NCBI RefSeq assembly: GCF_023053635.1
Contig: NC_086182.1
Location: 31,853,501-31,917,500, forward strand
DNA: 64,000 bases
From: Elgaria multicarinata webbii
Lineage: Eukaryota > Chordata > Lepidosauria > Squamata > Anguidae
Reading direction: 5' to 3'
In this document: positions 48,119 to 59,800 of the stretch, one piece after another
How positions within the stretch are numbered: position 1 is the stretch's first letter
Layout of the letters: each line of letters opens with the position of its first letter
Notes under the pieces: model-generated
The model's database searches: none
Seen by the model: the letters and a program-made list of their open reading frames with translations, nothing else
Told to the model about the DNA's origin: nothing
Position numbers and translations under genes: made by a program

Positions 48119-48440
48119 TAGGGTGACCATATGGAAAGGAGGACAGGGCTCCTGTATCTTTTAACAGTTGTGTTGAAAAGGGAATTTCAGCAGGTGCCAT
48201 TTGTATATATGGGGAACATGGGGGGAATTTCCTCTTCATCACAACATTTAAAGCTGCAGGTGCCCTGCCCTTTTTTAAATCTGGTCACTCTAGTATAGCT
48301 CCTGCAGCTTTCACTGTTGTGATGAAGAGGGAATTTCACCAGGTTCCCCATATATACAAATGACACCTCCTGAAATTCCCTTTTCAATACAACTGTTAAA
48401 GATACAGGAGCCCTGCCGTCCTTTTCATATGGTCGCCCTA
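48119..48440. mobile_element. hAT element, TAGGGTGACCATAT family
   Basis: Near-complete palindrome like the copy at 208-527. AATATGTA occurs at both edges (48113-48120 and 48440-48447), consistent with an 8-bp duplication. It lies 215 bp upstream of the PTS start codon, between PTS and PTS-L2. Confidence 0.82.
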
Positions 48441-48589
48441 ATATGTAATTCTCTTCAGTGACTACTTACAAGAAAGCTACTGATCCTCCCATTTGTATCT
48501 AAATTAAGAGTTTTCATTAAAGAGTCTAGCTTCAATAGGAAGCTTTAACAGCTTAAAAATAAAGAAATTATGCACTAGTCATTTTAAAT

Positions 48590-48909
48590 TAGGGTGACCA
48601 TATGAAAAGGAGGACAGGGCTCCTGTATCTTTAACAGTTGCATAGAAAAGGGAATTTCAGCAGGTGTCATTTGTATATTTGGAGAACCTGGTGAAATTCC
48701 CTCTTCATCACAACAGTTATAGCTGCAGGAGCTATATTAGAGTGATCAGATTTAAAAGAGGGTGGGGCACCTGCAGCTTTAACTGTTGTGATGAAGAGGA
48801 AATTTCACCAGGTTCCCCATATATACAAATGACACCTGCTGAAATTTCCTTTTCAATACAACTGTTAAAGATACAGGAGCCCTGTCCTCCTTTTCATATG
48901 GTCACCCTA
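48590..48909. mobile_element. hAT element, TAGGGTGACCATAT family
   Basis: 320-bp palindromic copy with a perfect target duplication TTTTAAAT (48582-48589 and 48910-48917). Very similar to the 208-527 copy. The small frame over it is not a gene. Confidence 0.86.
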
Positions 48910-49259
48910 TTTTAAATACATATATGTGCAGTTTTCTTTTGACCCAGTTTCCTCCCACAAGGCCATGTATTTGCTAGGGTTGCCACTTTTTTCTGGCAAG
49001 GCTCCTAAGCTTTTAGTAACTGGACTCAGTACTCCAGTTACATCAGAGAGTGATAAGCTTCAGAGAGTGGAACTGCAAATTTCCGTAATACAGATATTAT
49101 ATGCTTCCGTTAGCCTTTTTAGCAGCCGCATCACAGTGCTGGCTTATGTACCACTTGCAAAAAGAGAAGTCTTTCCTAGCCCTTGTTTTACCCGAGAACC
49201 TATTTGATTTCTATACTGCCCAATAGCCGAAGCACTTCTTTAAACTAGAGATGCCAGTG

Positions 49260-49365
49260 ACTGACCTTTTAGCAGATCTAATTGGATTGAAACTCCCATC
49301 ATCCCTCACAGTTAGCTATGCTGACTAGGGCTCATAGGAGCTGCAGTCCAACAACATCTGGAGGA
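49260..49365. repeat. Palindromic MITE-like repeat
   Basis: TTGAAACTCCCATCATCCCT pairs with ATAGGAGCTGCAGTCCAACA, upstream of PTS-L2 exon 1. Confidence 0.65.
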
Positions 49366-49615
49366 CCGCACATCCCCTACCCGACCTTTAGCATGCAAAG
49401 CATGTGCTTTATCACTACCCTCTGGGTAGATTGATTGGTTCCTCTCCCCATCCCGTGGTCTTGGCTTTCAGACTCTGGCATGCACGATTTTTCTCGGCTT
49501 GATCACATGGAGGGCAGCCTGTGTTTATTTATATTGTGGAGCCTGCACCACTATCATTAAGAGCATCTCTCCATCTCTCCCTGCCCTCCAACAACAGCTC
49601 AGCTTCGCTCTAGCA

Positions 49616-52600
49616 ATGCAGACCCCGAGGGCTCCAGAACTTATGCTGGCGACCTCCCCTCTGAAGACAGCTGCCTTCTCCAGGATAGATACATTTAGTG
49701 CTTCCCACAAGCTGGCCTGGTAACATATTTCCTAATCTTTATTTATTTGCTTATTTACTGGCGACATTTATATCTTGCTTTTCTTCTCAGCAGCTCAAGG
49801 CAGCACACATAGTCCTGTCCCCCATTTTATCTTCAGGTAGGTTTGGCTATTATATCCACGGAGCTACATAGTTGAGTGGGGATTTGAACTTGGGTCTACC
49901 CAGTCCTAGTCGGACACTATCCACTACACCATGCCGGTTCTTTCACCTTTAGCAGTTTCTGACCATTGGAGGGATATATCTGGGATCCATAGCTATTGGC
50001 TGGAGCATTGGAATGGAGTGACTGAAAAGCTGAGGCCAAGGAATTTTGAAAATGAAAAATTGAAGGCTGGTGCTTTTAAAATTTGATGCCAGCATCTAGA
50101 AATTGGAAATACTATTCCCATCTGGATTGTAGTGGCAACAAGAAAAATAGCCTTAGCGAAGGTGCTTGTAGAAACGTTTGCTTGCTTGCTTGCTTGTTGT
50201 TTTTGTTGTTATGTTACACCATCAACAAACATGGCACTTTACGGAGTAGGATAAGCAAAGAAGAAAGATCTTTACTGCAAGGAGTGTACACTCTAGATTG
50301 CAATTGTGGGTTAGACAAGAAATAGGAAGAAAACAAATGGAGAAAAGGTGGAATGAAAGAGACAAGGGTTAAGAAGGTTGGCATGAGAGCCGGGGTGTCT
50401 ATACAATGCTGCTTTGTAGGAATCCCCTCAAAACCCCACAGCACTGCTGCTGCGAGGTGTGAATGATAAATTTAGATGGCAGAAGGAAGCACGGACTATG
50501 CAGCTGGAAAAATCATAGCACCAGCAGCCATTCGGCTTGTCAAGCAAGCCCTTTGCCCCCTGCTCTGCATTCCCGTGCTTACCCTGGACTTGGATCAGTC
50601 CCCAGCAACACCCACTGGCTTAACCCAAACCGAGGCCACCACCGACATTCAGAGAAACAGCATAGTGACCTCAACACAACTAAAAAAGTCACGGTAAAAC
50701 GATACCATGAAAAAACCCCGTTTCAGGAATAAAAGTCCATTGTGGCTGGGAGTTAGTGGCTGCGCAGCCACGACGGGGTAAATAGGCTGTATAGTTAGCT
50801 CTGTCTGCTGTTTTTCATTTTTACTCAAGAACGTTTCTTTCTCTTAAAGATGCCCTGCACTTTTCTCTTGCCTCCCAACATCAAATTACCTGTGAAATTG
50901 ATTTTTGGAACAACGATAATATATACATAACATTTTACCCCATGCCCACTGTTTTGCTGGGGTATGGGAATACGTGCATCTCCTTCTGTTAAGTGAATGT
51001 ATATGAACAGTGATGGAATGGCTTCGGCCCATTGGCACAGCCTTTGACTGGTCATTTGAAAAACTACCCATAAACCACCTGTGCTTGCCCAGTTCTTACG
51101 TGAGAACATTTTTTCCATGTGCTAAACAAACTGGCTCTTCATGATACCTCTTCAAAGTAAGCCACCCAAAGAAGCTACTGGTGGAATGTATAGCCCCCAG
51201 GAAGACCTGGCTAGGGCTGCTTGAAAGCAAAGACACCCCACCACCACTGATGTCTGTTCCTGGCCAATAGGTGTAATAGAAATTGCCCCATCTTAATTGT
51301 GACTCCACGTAGAGAGGTTGGGTGCTAGTCCTCAGCATCCTGAACTCCTTCAATGAATAATAGAGTTTGGGGGACAAGATGAAAATTCATAAGAGTAGGA
51401 AGGGACTTCTGAGGTCATCTAGGCCAACCCCCAGCAAAGGAGAATCCTCCACCGCCCGAGTCAATCTCTTCCATGGCTGAACAGCTCTCACTGGTAGGAA
51501 GTTTCTCCTCAAAATAAGCCCAAATCAGTTTCCCTGTAATTTCCACCCACTGGTTATAAACCTGCCCTCAGGAGCAAATAGAGTCTGCTTGGCTCCACTG
51601 AGGACTAGAAGTTTCTCTCCAAGGGTATCAAGAAGCAGCTGCTTCCACATTCACAGCAAGTTTTTCTCACAGAGGAGCTGAAAGGCTACATGAGTGGATG
51701 TCAGGCTCTTGACAGGCCTGTTGTAATGTGCAGCTGACATGTTGGGAGCTGCCAGTGCCAAGTGATGGAACACCTGTTTTTCTGCACGTTTAGTTGGGAC
51801 CCCTCCAGGTGACAGAATTCTGTTTTCACTTGTTGCAGCAAAATAACCAAGTAAGGACTAAGTGCTTGGTTAGCAGGGCTGACTCTCATCTCATTCAATC
51901 ACCAATCCTGCATCATTTTCCTTTCCAGCAAATCCTTGAGTGATGAAGAGAATAAGAAGCTGTTTGGACAAAGCAAACAGAGGCATGGGCACAATTATAA
52001 AGGTAAGGAACTGGACACCTTCACGTGCTCAGCTTACTTGCAATACCACCCAGTCGAAAAGGAATTGAGAATGGCTGCCTGAATTTCCACTGTCTGTTCA
52101 TCTAACCACTGGTAGCCTTGTAGTCCTCTCCATCTGCAATGCAGACACAGAGTGGAGCAGCTGCAAATCCTAGTCGTCGTAGATGGCAAAAAGAAGTAGT
52201 GTTCTGAAAACCTAGAAAACCTCCAAGGAGATCACCATGCTGGCAGGATCGGTTTGTCTTGCTCTCAATTCTGCTATAGCATTATAGCATTTTTGGCACA
52301 AAAGCACAAATGTGCATTTCTCTCTATTGACACTGCAAGCTTATTTACTTATACTTTTACCAATTGTGAAATTGCACATTTCCCCCCATGACATCGCTGA
52401 TCATTTCAATTTATTCCCATTAGGGAAATTGCTCATTTCCCACCATTGACACTGCTGATTTGTCTGCTAAGCGCTAAGCCAGCGAAGAGCAGAGTGGCAG
52501 CTATTTTGACCACTCATACTACACAGCTCTGTAACTGGCCAAAATAACCCACATTGACCGCCAGGTGACACAATAGCCCACAATGGGTTAAATAGATCTT

Positions 52601-54850
52601 ACTGCAGACCATGGGTTATCAGAGTGGGTTATTTTGGCCAAATTATTATTGTTATTATTATTATTTATTTATATAGCACCATCAATGTACATGGTGCTGT
52701 ACAGAGTAAAACAATAAAATAGCAAAACCCTGCCACATAAGCCATCGTGTGTTAAAAACAGATAACACAATAACCCACCATGGGTTCAACAAGCCACTGT
52801 GGCTTATTTAACCGAATGTGGGATGTTGTGATGTCCAAACCCAGTTTTAATCTGGAATAGCAGCAGGTGTCTGCAAATTCAAGCACGGTAGGAAAATTTG
52901 GGCTGGAACAGCAGTAGGCACTGTGAAGTCAGGATCAAGGTGCATGGTGGAAAAGTAGAATCCCGCAATATGGGGGAAATCCCAAGTTAAATAGTTGTCT
53001 GGGGGTGAAACTTGTATCTGTTCTTCCAGCCACCATCACGTCCATTGTCCATCCAGGTGCTGTGTTTGTTAGCAAACATGCTCCTGCAGTATCACCTTGA
53101 TTTTCACTGTCCATCTTTTGTGCAAGTTTCCATTTTTACAGGCTTACCTTGAGATTGCAACTCTGTCCCATTCCAATACCTGCAAATAAGAACAAGTGAG
53201 CCAAGATGATCTGTAGGCCACACTGGTCTGGTGTGACTTGTTCTTTTCTTTCTCTCCTTCCTTCTAGTTGTGGTGACTGTCCATGGAGAAGTAAGTAAAG
53301 CAATGGGTGGGGTGGGACAAGGCCGATGGGTAGCTGGGTTGTAGTCTTCTAGACACAACTGGAGAGTTTAGTAATAACTCTTCTATAAAATATGTAGTGG
53401 AATTGTTTAGTAACACCTTTCTGATATTGTTGGTTGTAAATCCAGTTATCAAGTAAATTCAATTATAAATTAATACCAATTACAAATTGTATATAAAAAT
53501 AATTAGTCCAGTGTATTGTGGCTGTTTCCTTGCACTTGTAGTGTACCTAAGAGCCCTCCAAAACATGGAGCCAGCACTGCTGGTCAGAGTGTCATGCAGA
53601 AGGCCCTTGAATTAATTGCAGAAGCCACTAGTCCTCATTCAGTGGGTCTTCCTTAGTCTTTGGGCTTTGCCCAGTTCATTTAACTTTAGTGCCTGCCGGC
53701 CCTCAGCCATTTCTCCTTGATAGCTGTAGAAATCTCCAGCAGCTGACTAGAACCCCAAGTGCAGTTTCTATTCTCCCAAATCTTCTGCCCACACATTGTT
53801 GAGATGCCCTCTGATCTTCTTTCTAGATAAATCCCATTTCTGGGATGGTGATAGACCTGATGGACTTGAAAGCATACATGACGGTAAAGACTCTAGACCT
53901 CCGGGGCACATGCATGGGAGTCTTGTGGCATAAAAATGTAAACGCACATGGGAGGTGGTCCTCTAGCCCATTTCTGCTCTGCATGTACCAGGTTTCACTG
54001 CTGAAAGGTGAATGAATGACTGTTATATATTAGAACTGGAATAGTAATCACAGAATTTGGCATTAATTTTGAGGGCAGATGGCAATTATGAAGGCTCTGC
54101 ATTGACCTGCAAACCAACATCTGACAATTCTGAAATGCAAACTTAAATCTCTGCAAGATCAGACAGCATTGTAATGTGTCCCCCCCCTTGGGGAGATGGG
54201 ATGGGAGGGAGAAATTAATATACAATTAGAACATAACTGCCCTTCTAGATCAGACCAAAAGCTTACTCCGTATACTCTCTGTCCCTATCCAGGAGGCGAT
54301 CACAAAGCCCCTTGACAAAAGGGACCTGGATGAAGATGTCCCCTATTTTGCCAATGTTGTAAGGTAAGAAGATGGGATTCTTGGCTGCTGGAAATTTGCC
54401 AGTTGTCAGGCTTGGTCTGTATGAGTTAAATATAGTTGTGATAGTCATTTGCCCAAAGCTGAGCTGGTAATATTTTTGTACTACTGATCTGCAAGGCTGA
54501 CTTGCAGTTCAAAATGTTTCCAGCGGTTAGTTCTTTCCTTCATTAAAACAGATTCACAAACCACTCAACACGTTCTCTTGTATTCCTTGAAGTCACATCC
54601 AAGAAAGATGCAGACAAGCCTAACATCTTGCTTTTGTCTCTGTCAAATCTCTAGTTCAACTGAGAATCTCGCTGTGTTCATCTGGGAAAACCTCCAGAAG
54701 CACTTGCCTGTGAAAACTCTTTATAAAATAAAAATCTACGAAACAGATGAGAGCAGTTTTGTCTATAAGGGAGAAGCAACAGCTCCATCAGCTTTCATGG
54801 ATGCATGCACAGTGCCTGTGCTCCTAGCAGATGACCAAAGGAAGTTTTGA
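49616..54850 (+). CDS. PTS-like paralogue 2 (PTS-L2), six exons, catalytic residues replaced
   Basis: Exons 49616-49719, 51929-52002, 53268-53290, 53827-53883, 54293-54363 and 54655-54850 keep the PTS exon phases and GT-AG sites (exon 1 donor CTG-GTAACA is weak), giving 174 residues. ATG at 49616 is the first in-frame ATG and has G at -3. The three zinc histidines remain (TFSASHKL and RHGHNYK), as does the Glu in IYETDES. The catalytic Cys of GKCN is replaced (FGQSKQR), and the Asp-His pair is Asp-Lys (PLDKRDLD), so normal synthase chemistry is unlikely. The two-codon deletion before HGH is shared with PTS-L1. After VYKGE it carries a 24-residue tail ending DDQRKF that canonical PTS lacks. 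An open frame and complete splicing despite this divergence suggest selection. Possible roles: a different pterin reaction, a pterin-binding pseudoenzyme, or a regulator mixing into PTS hexamers. All three are inference. It diverges from PTS (1.7 kb between starts). Confidence 0.88.
49745..49948 (-). mobile_element. Sauria-type SINE in PTS-L2 intron 1
   Basis: Minus strand: GAACCGGCATGGTGTAGTGG, B-box-like AAGTTCAAATCCCC, then CTGCCTTGAGCTGCTGAG and a tail. Starts 25 bp after the exon 1 donor, so insertion happened very close to the splice site. Confidence 0.75.
51385..51690 (-). mobile_element. CR1 LINE 3' fragment in PTS-L2 intron 1
   Basis: GGAAGGGACTTCTGAGGTCA, CATCTAGGCCAACCCCCAGC and GGTAGGAAGTTTCTCCTCAA belong to the CR1 3' coding end and UTR in reverse. 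Ends about 240 bp before exon 2. Confidence 0.75.
52630..52745 (-). mobile_element. L2 tail fragment in PTS-L2 intron 2
   Basis: TTATTTATATAGCACCATCA and TGTACATGGTGCTGTACAGA, reverse of the 35230 tail. Confidence 0.75.
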
Positions 54851-55569
54851 AAACAGTCCTAAAAAATCTGTCACCACCAACCATGACAGCACCCTCCCCA
54901 CCAAGTGCTCAGTTTGAGTAGCTTTTTGGAAACTGTGGACCTGGGGGAAATTCACTGTTGCACTCACACTGCAGGCACTAATTTTTGTCTGTCTTGCTTT
55001 TTTGGGGGAGAGGCACTAACAAAGAAACAGGGTTGGGAATGGGGAGGGGACCAATGGCACTAGTATGCTTGAATAGACAGGAGTTGATATAATTTGCCGA
55101 GGCAGCTACAAACATCTTGTAAATAACTGTTCACCTGGCTAGGAAGCATTATCAAAATAGGGGATCCTTGCCCAAGGCCCTTCCCTAAACTGGAAGTGAA
55201 CACTGGGAGTGGCCCAGCTTTGCTGGGAATGCTCCCTGTTGCAGCAAAGAGCTGGTTAGTGGGGATAGTAGAAAACCTATAGAGAAGGTAGACTCTGTTT
55301 TTTCAGCCTGCAGATGTCCTAATGATTTCCCCAAGAGCAACAGATTGAAGTTTGCAGCAAGGAAAAGGGAACTGAGGCATACAGTATCATCAACAAAACT
55401 TTCCAGAGGGGGCAGGATATTGAAGACAAGGCTGTTTCCTCTTTCCTCAACTTTATGCATTCAAAGTGATCATGATCAGATGCAAATGAGGATGACAGGG
55501 CTCTACCTTTAAGAGTTGGGTAACTGCACTTAAACAGGTGCAGTTTGTCACACAGGAGTAAGGAAAACT

Positions 55570-55870
55570 ACATCTCACAACGTAAGAGCCTACTGGATCA
55601 GACCAAGGGTCCATCTAGTCCAGCATTCTGTCCCACAGCGGCCAACCAACTGCCCACAGGAAATCCAAAAGCGGGACTTGAGTGCAACTGGTGTACATAG
55701 GCATACTGCCTCTGCTACTGGAGTTAGTACATAGCCATTAGGACTAGTAGCCATCAATAGCCTTCTCCTCCAAGAATTTCTCTAACTCCTTTTTAAAGCC
55801 ATCACTACATCTGGTGGTAGCAAAAACCATAGTTTGACTACGTGCTGTGTGAAACATGCCCTCTTATACG
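55570..55870 (-). mobile_element. CR1 LINE 3' end
   Basis: AGAGCCTACTGGATCAGACC, CAAGGGTCCATCTAGTCCAG and CTTCTCCTCCAAGAATTTCT in the reverse order of the 17435 copy. Lies between the converging ends of PTS-L2 and BCO2. Confidence 0.8.
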
Positions 55871-56856
55871 CAGCCCCTAGGAGGCCCACTGTTGCGCTTT
55901 GCATCTGTGCTCCTTCCAGATGAGCAGCTCCTGGCACTACTAATCATTGCTCTTCCCGTATAAGCTAGAAGCAGAATTGTAATCGGCTTTCCACACTTTC
56001 AAGCTCCTTGTATGGTTTCTGTTTATACCTCTCACGACGAGCAATTCATATGAGCACCCATTTAGAAAAAGAATCCAACCATTTTTTTTAATCAATGATT
56101 TAATGTGCTAAAATACTTATTAATTTAAGAATGATTACCTGATTATTGCCTGTGAAATGTAAAAAGAAGAAGAAGAATGAGAAGTGTTTGGCATTTAGAT
56201 CAGAACTGTTTAATTAAGAAAAGCATGTGCTCACACTGCTAAAATGGCAGTGACCAGAAAGACCGGGGGTGGGGGGTTGTTATTATTAATTATTTTTGAA
56301 AAACAAAAGTAGCATCATAACACTCTGTCATTTAAGTGATATATCTTTGGAAAAGCATTTTGGTACTAATTAAAAGACTGGTTAAAAAATTCATGGGGTG
56401 ATAAAATGGCATCCATCCACTTGAAAAGTTGTAGTGAAGGTGTGCTAAGTGTTGTATTTTTGCCAAACATCTTCCCTCAAAAAGTGCAAAACATTTGTTT
56501 TTACTGTAAAGTTTTTTAAAAAAATGCAGTAAATACCCAAAGGGCATTAATCACATTTATATAATTGAAGTATAACATATATAATTAATACAAAAATAAA
56601 GTCTACAAGATTAAAATTGCCAAAAATTTTGAATTTAAGCTTTATAATCTTTGAGTATCACTTAAAAAAAACCCCAAAACAACCTTTATATATGGTTAAT
56701 ATATATCTTATCCATCACATATATTTCCCCTCACAACATATCCGTGAATTTCAGCAAGCGTTAAGATTAAGAAACTTGCCCAAGGTCACAAAAGAGAAGT
56801 TTTAGGCACAGAGCGTCATGGAAATCCCATTTTAGTCTATGGTCACCAGCTAACAG

Positions 56857-56889
56857 TTTCTCAGCCTTTTGGCTAAGATCAAGTGTAGT
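56857..56889 (+). pseudogene. U2 snRNA 5'-end fragment, antisense to the BCO2 3' UTR
   Basis: The 32 bases from TTCTCAGCC to GTGTAGT match U2 snRNA from about nucleotide 6 to 37 (recalled sequence) with one difference, a G-to-A near position 11. It includes the start of the branch-point-recognition segment and then stops; the rest of U2 is absent. The match ends four bases from the complement of the BCO2 stop codon. It may be a truncated retrocopy, part of an snRNA-headed SINE, or an in-place sequence under constraint. Too short to be a functional snRNA gene. Confidence 0.7.
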
Positions 56890-56893
56890 GCAG

Positions 56894-59800
56894 TTAATGT
56901 GGAACAAACATGCCATGGAAGCCATAGGGGATTTGGACAGGAACTTCTGCCCGGGCCACTTCAGTGAAATTCTTAGCATCCAAAATGAGCAGGAAACTGC
57001 CTCGATTCTGAAACAAGAACAAAATCAAACAGCAATACTGAAGAACAGTGGTACTTTCCCACGCAAAACATTCCCTTACAATGCTCTTTTACATCGTTAA
57101 CTTAGGAAGGTACAACATAGGGGAATATGGAAGCTATAGAATGAGTGGGCAACCGAAAGAACTCCAGATGTTGTTGGACTGCAGGCTCCATCAGCTCAAG
57201 CCAATATAACCAATGGTGAGAGGTGATAGGAATTGTGGTCCAACAACATCTGGACAGCCACCAGTTGCCCACCACTGCTATAGAAAGTCCTAACAATTTG
57301 CAGCAGAATATAGTATCCTAATCTATCCACATAGAATTCTGTGCATGCCACGGTTCACTATAGTAAAACTGGAGTTTAGAGGCCTTAAAATTAATTTTCA
57401 AACAACAGCCATTTACATAGACAGTGAGACTAAATTACCTGCTTGGGTGTGAGCACTATGGATAGAATGACTCCACTGTCTTCTGCAGCAGAGTTAGGTT
57501 CTGGAACAAACACTGGTTCAGAAGGGTACATTCCATCCTCTTTCCAAATCTAGCCAGCAAAAACAAGGGGTCAGAACAGACTTCATTGTGGCTTTTAGGG
57601 CTGGATTCCCCACTCCCAAACCAAAAATAACTGAGGTTACATTACAGAGAATCCCCATATCTATTCACCTTCATCTCCTTGGTTTCTATGTCAGTCTTGA
57701 TCAATGAGTCTCCAACCATGTGTCCAAAGCCACAGCCATAGAAGAAACGGTATTTCTTCCCATTGCAACGAGCATAGTTAATTTGGGGGAATTCTAGCCC
57801 TCCTGCTTCCTTAAGGTTCTCGTTATGTAGACTTTCATGTGTGCACCAGATCTGGAAAAGAAATCAGCACATTGTAACTACACTGGAAGTTGCCTTATAC
57901 CAGGTGAGACTATTTGTCTATCTAGTGCAGTGTTGTGATGGGCAGTTGTTGGATCTACTTGGGGGAGGGGGGCTTATAGGGAGAACCTCAGGACCCACCA
58001 ACTACAAACAAGCACAAAAGACATACATGTAGAATTAAGGATCATGGTACCCCAGCACATTCTAAGCCTGTGGATTTGTTTTCAGTACCAGAACTGAACT
58101 GAGATCACACAAAAGTCCACTTCCTTAATTTCAGCAGCCAAATTTAGGTGGAAAATATAATTTTGTTGTGGCTATTATTAAACACCTGGAAATCAAAAAC
58201 TTTTGCCAATCAAATGCAAATCACACAGAGATTCCCCTCTACGTTCTGCCCACCCCTGGACTACTCCAACTGGCAGTGGCAGTTCAGGGTTTCAGGCAGA
58301 GTGGACTTTCCCATCACCAGCTAACTGGTCTTTTGGAGATGCCAAGGAATGAACTTGGGACCTTCTGCAAGCAAGGCAGGTGCTCTACTATGGAAGTATG
58401 GTCCGTATCTGTAGGCGGTTTTCAGGTGAACTGAACTCAGTAACCTCATGTTCATCTTATCCAAAAGCAACATAAAAGGGCAGAAGAAAGGTGATGGGAA
58501 AACTTTGAAGTTTGTCCAGGTTTTCAGATTCACACTTCATTTCCACCAAGGCAATGATATGCCATCTTTGGTTTACAAGGGTCTTAAAAACAAGTTTCAC
58601 CAAAGCCCCAAATGGTCCAGATTCTAGGCTCAGAATCAAGAATGCACAACAGGATGTTTGCAAATCTAGTTTGTTTGGTTTTTTTGGAAGAACTAAATGA
58701 AGACAAAAAAAATGATGAAGACAAAATGATAACTAAAAACTTCAGCACTCCACAAAGATTTCTTCTCATGAGAAAGACAGAAGCTCCCAGCAAGACATCC
58801 TTTCAGGAAGGTGACTGAAAGAGAACTGAGGATAAGGGCGGAACCCATGAGAGATGTACAGTGGATGGTGGGGATGGGTTCCCATCAAAAACATTTGCCT
58901 CAGCTAAGGGAGTTTCCCAAAATGAGTTCCGTACAGACGCAGAGCCCATATGTGTGATGCACAGAAACCACAAAGAAGAAATGGAAGATAGGCATATCAA
59001 AGGCTGTTTGCTGATTGACTTTGTTCACATGTGTAATTTTAAAACCTGTCAATAGGGTCTTTAGCCTAGTCACAGCATGCAACAGAACAAATTGGAATGC
59101 CGAAGTGGAGAAAAACAATAAATCTAAAACTGAGCTCTTTAAAGTGGGGAACCTGAGACAGACTAATTGTTTTGATGGGCAGGGTTGAGTGGGGAAAACG
59201 GGATAGTATTTCTGAGAATGAAAGATGAGGTAGTTTCTACTAATGTATTTGCAGTGTTCCACTATAGCACAGCACCACCTAGATGTTATGAAATGGAAAA
59301 TGAGGAAAGGAAAAGCTCTTTGTGTAGAGCTGAGATCTCAACTCGGCGACGAAACCATAAGTAGCTACAGCAATTAAAACCTAGTACACCAAAGTTCAAA
59401 GTATTAGACCAGCCCAATGCAGCAGCCCCCAAAGCATCAATTGGGCACAGAGCACGTACCTTCCCATCAGCTTCTTTCACAGCGCTTGCTGACGTGTAGG
59501 CCAAGGGGCTGAGATTCTTTCCCACGGCTGTCTTGGGACTCACATTGATGGGCAGAACAAAGCGCCACGGATATGGCTTCGGTAATGAATTATACACCTG
59601 CCAAGGAGACAGGATGTCATTGCAAAAGGAAAAAAAAACTGTACTCTGCAGCTCTGGTGTGGAGATGGGGAGCAAAAACCAACCATTAGAGAGAAAACCT
59701 AGGCTTAATTCCACTAAAAGTATCTTTTCTTTCCCCAAACTGGAGCTTTGCAAATTCTCTTCCGGAAAAGCTGAACAGATGGCATAGCAAACACAAAGAA

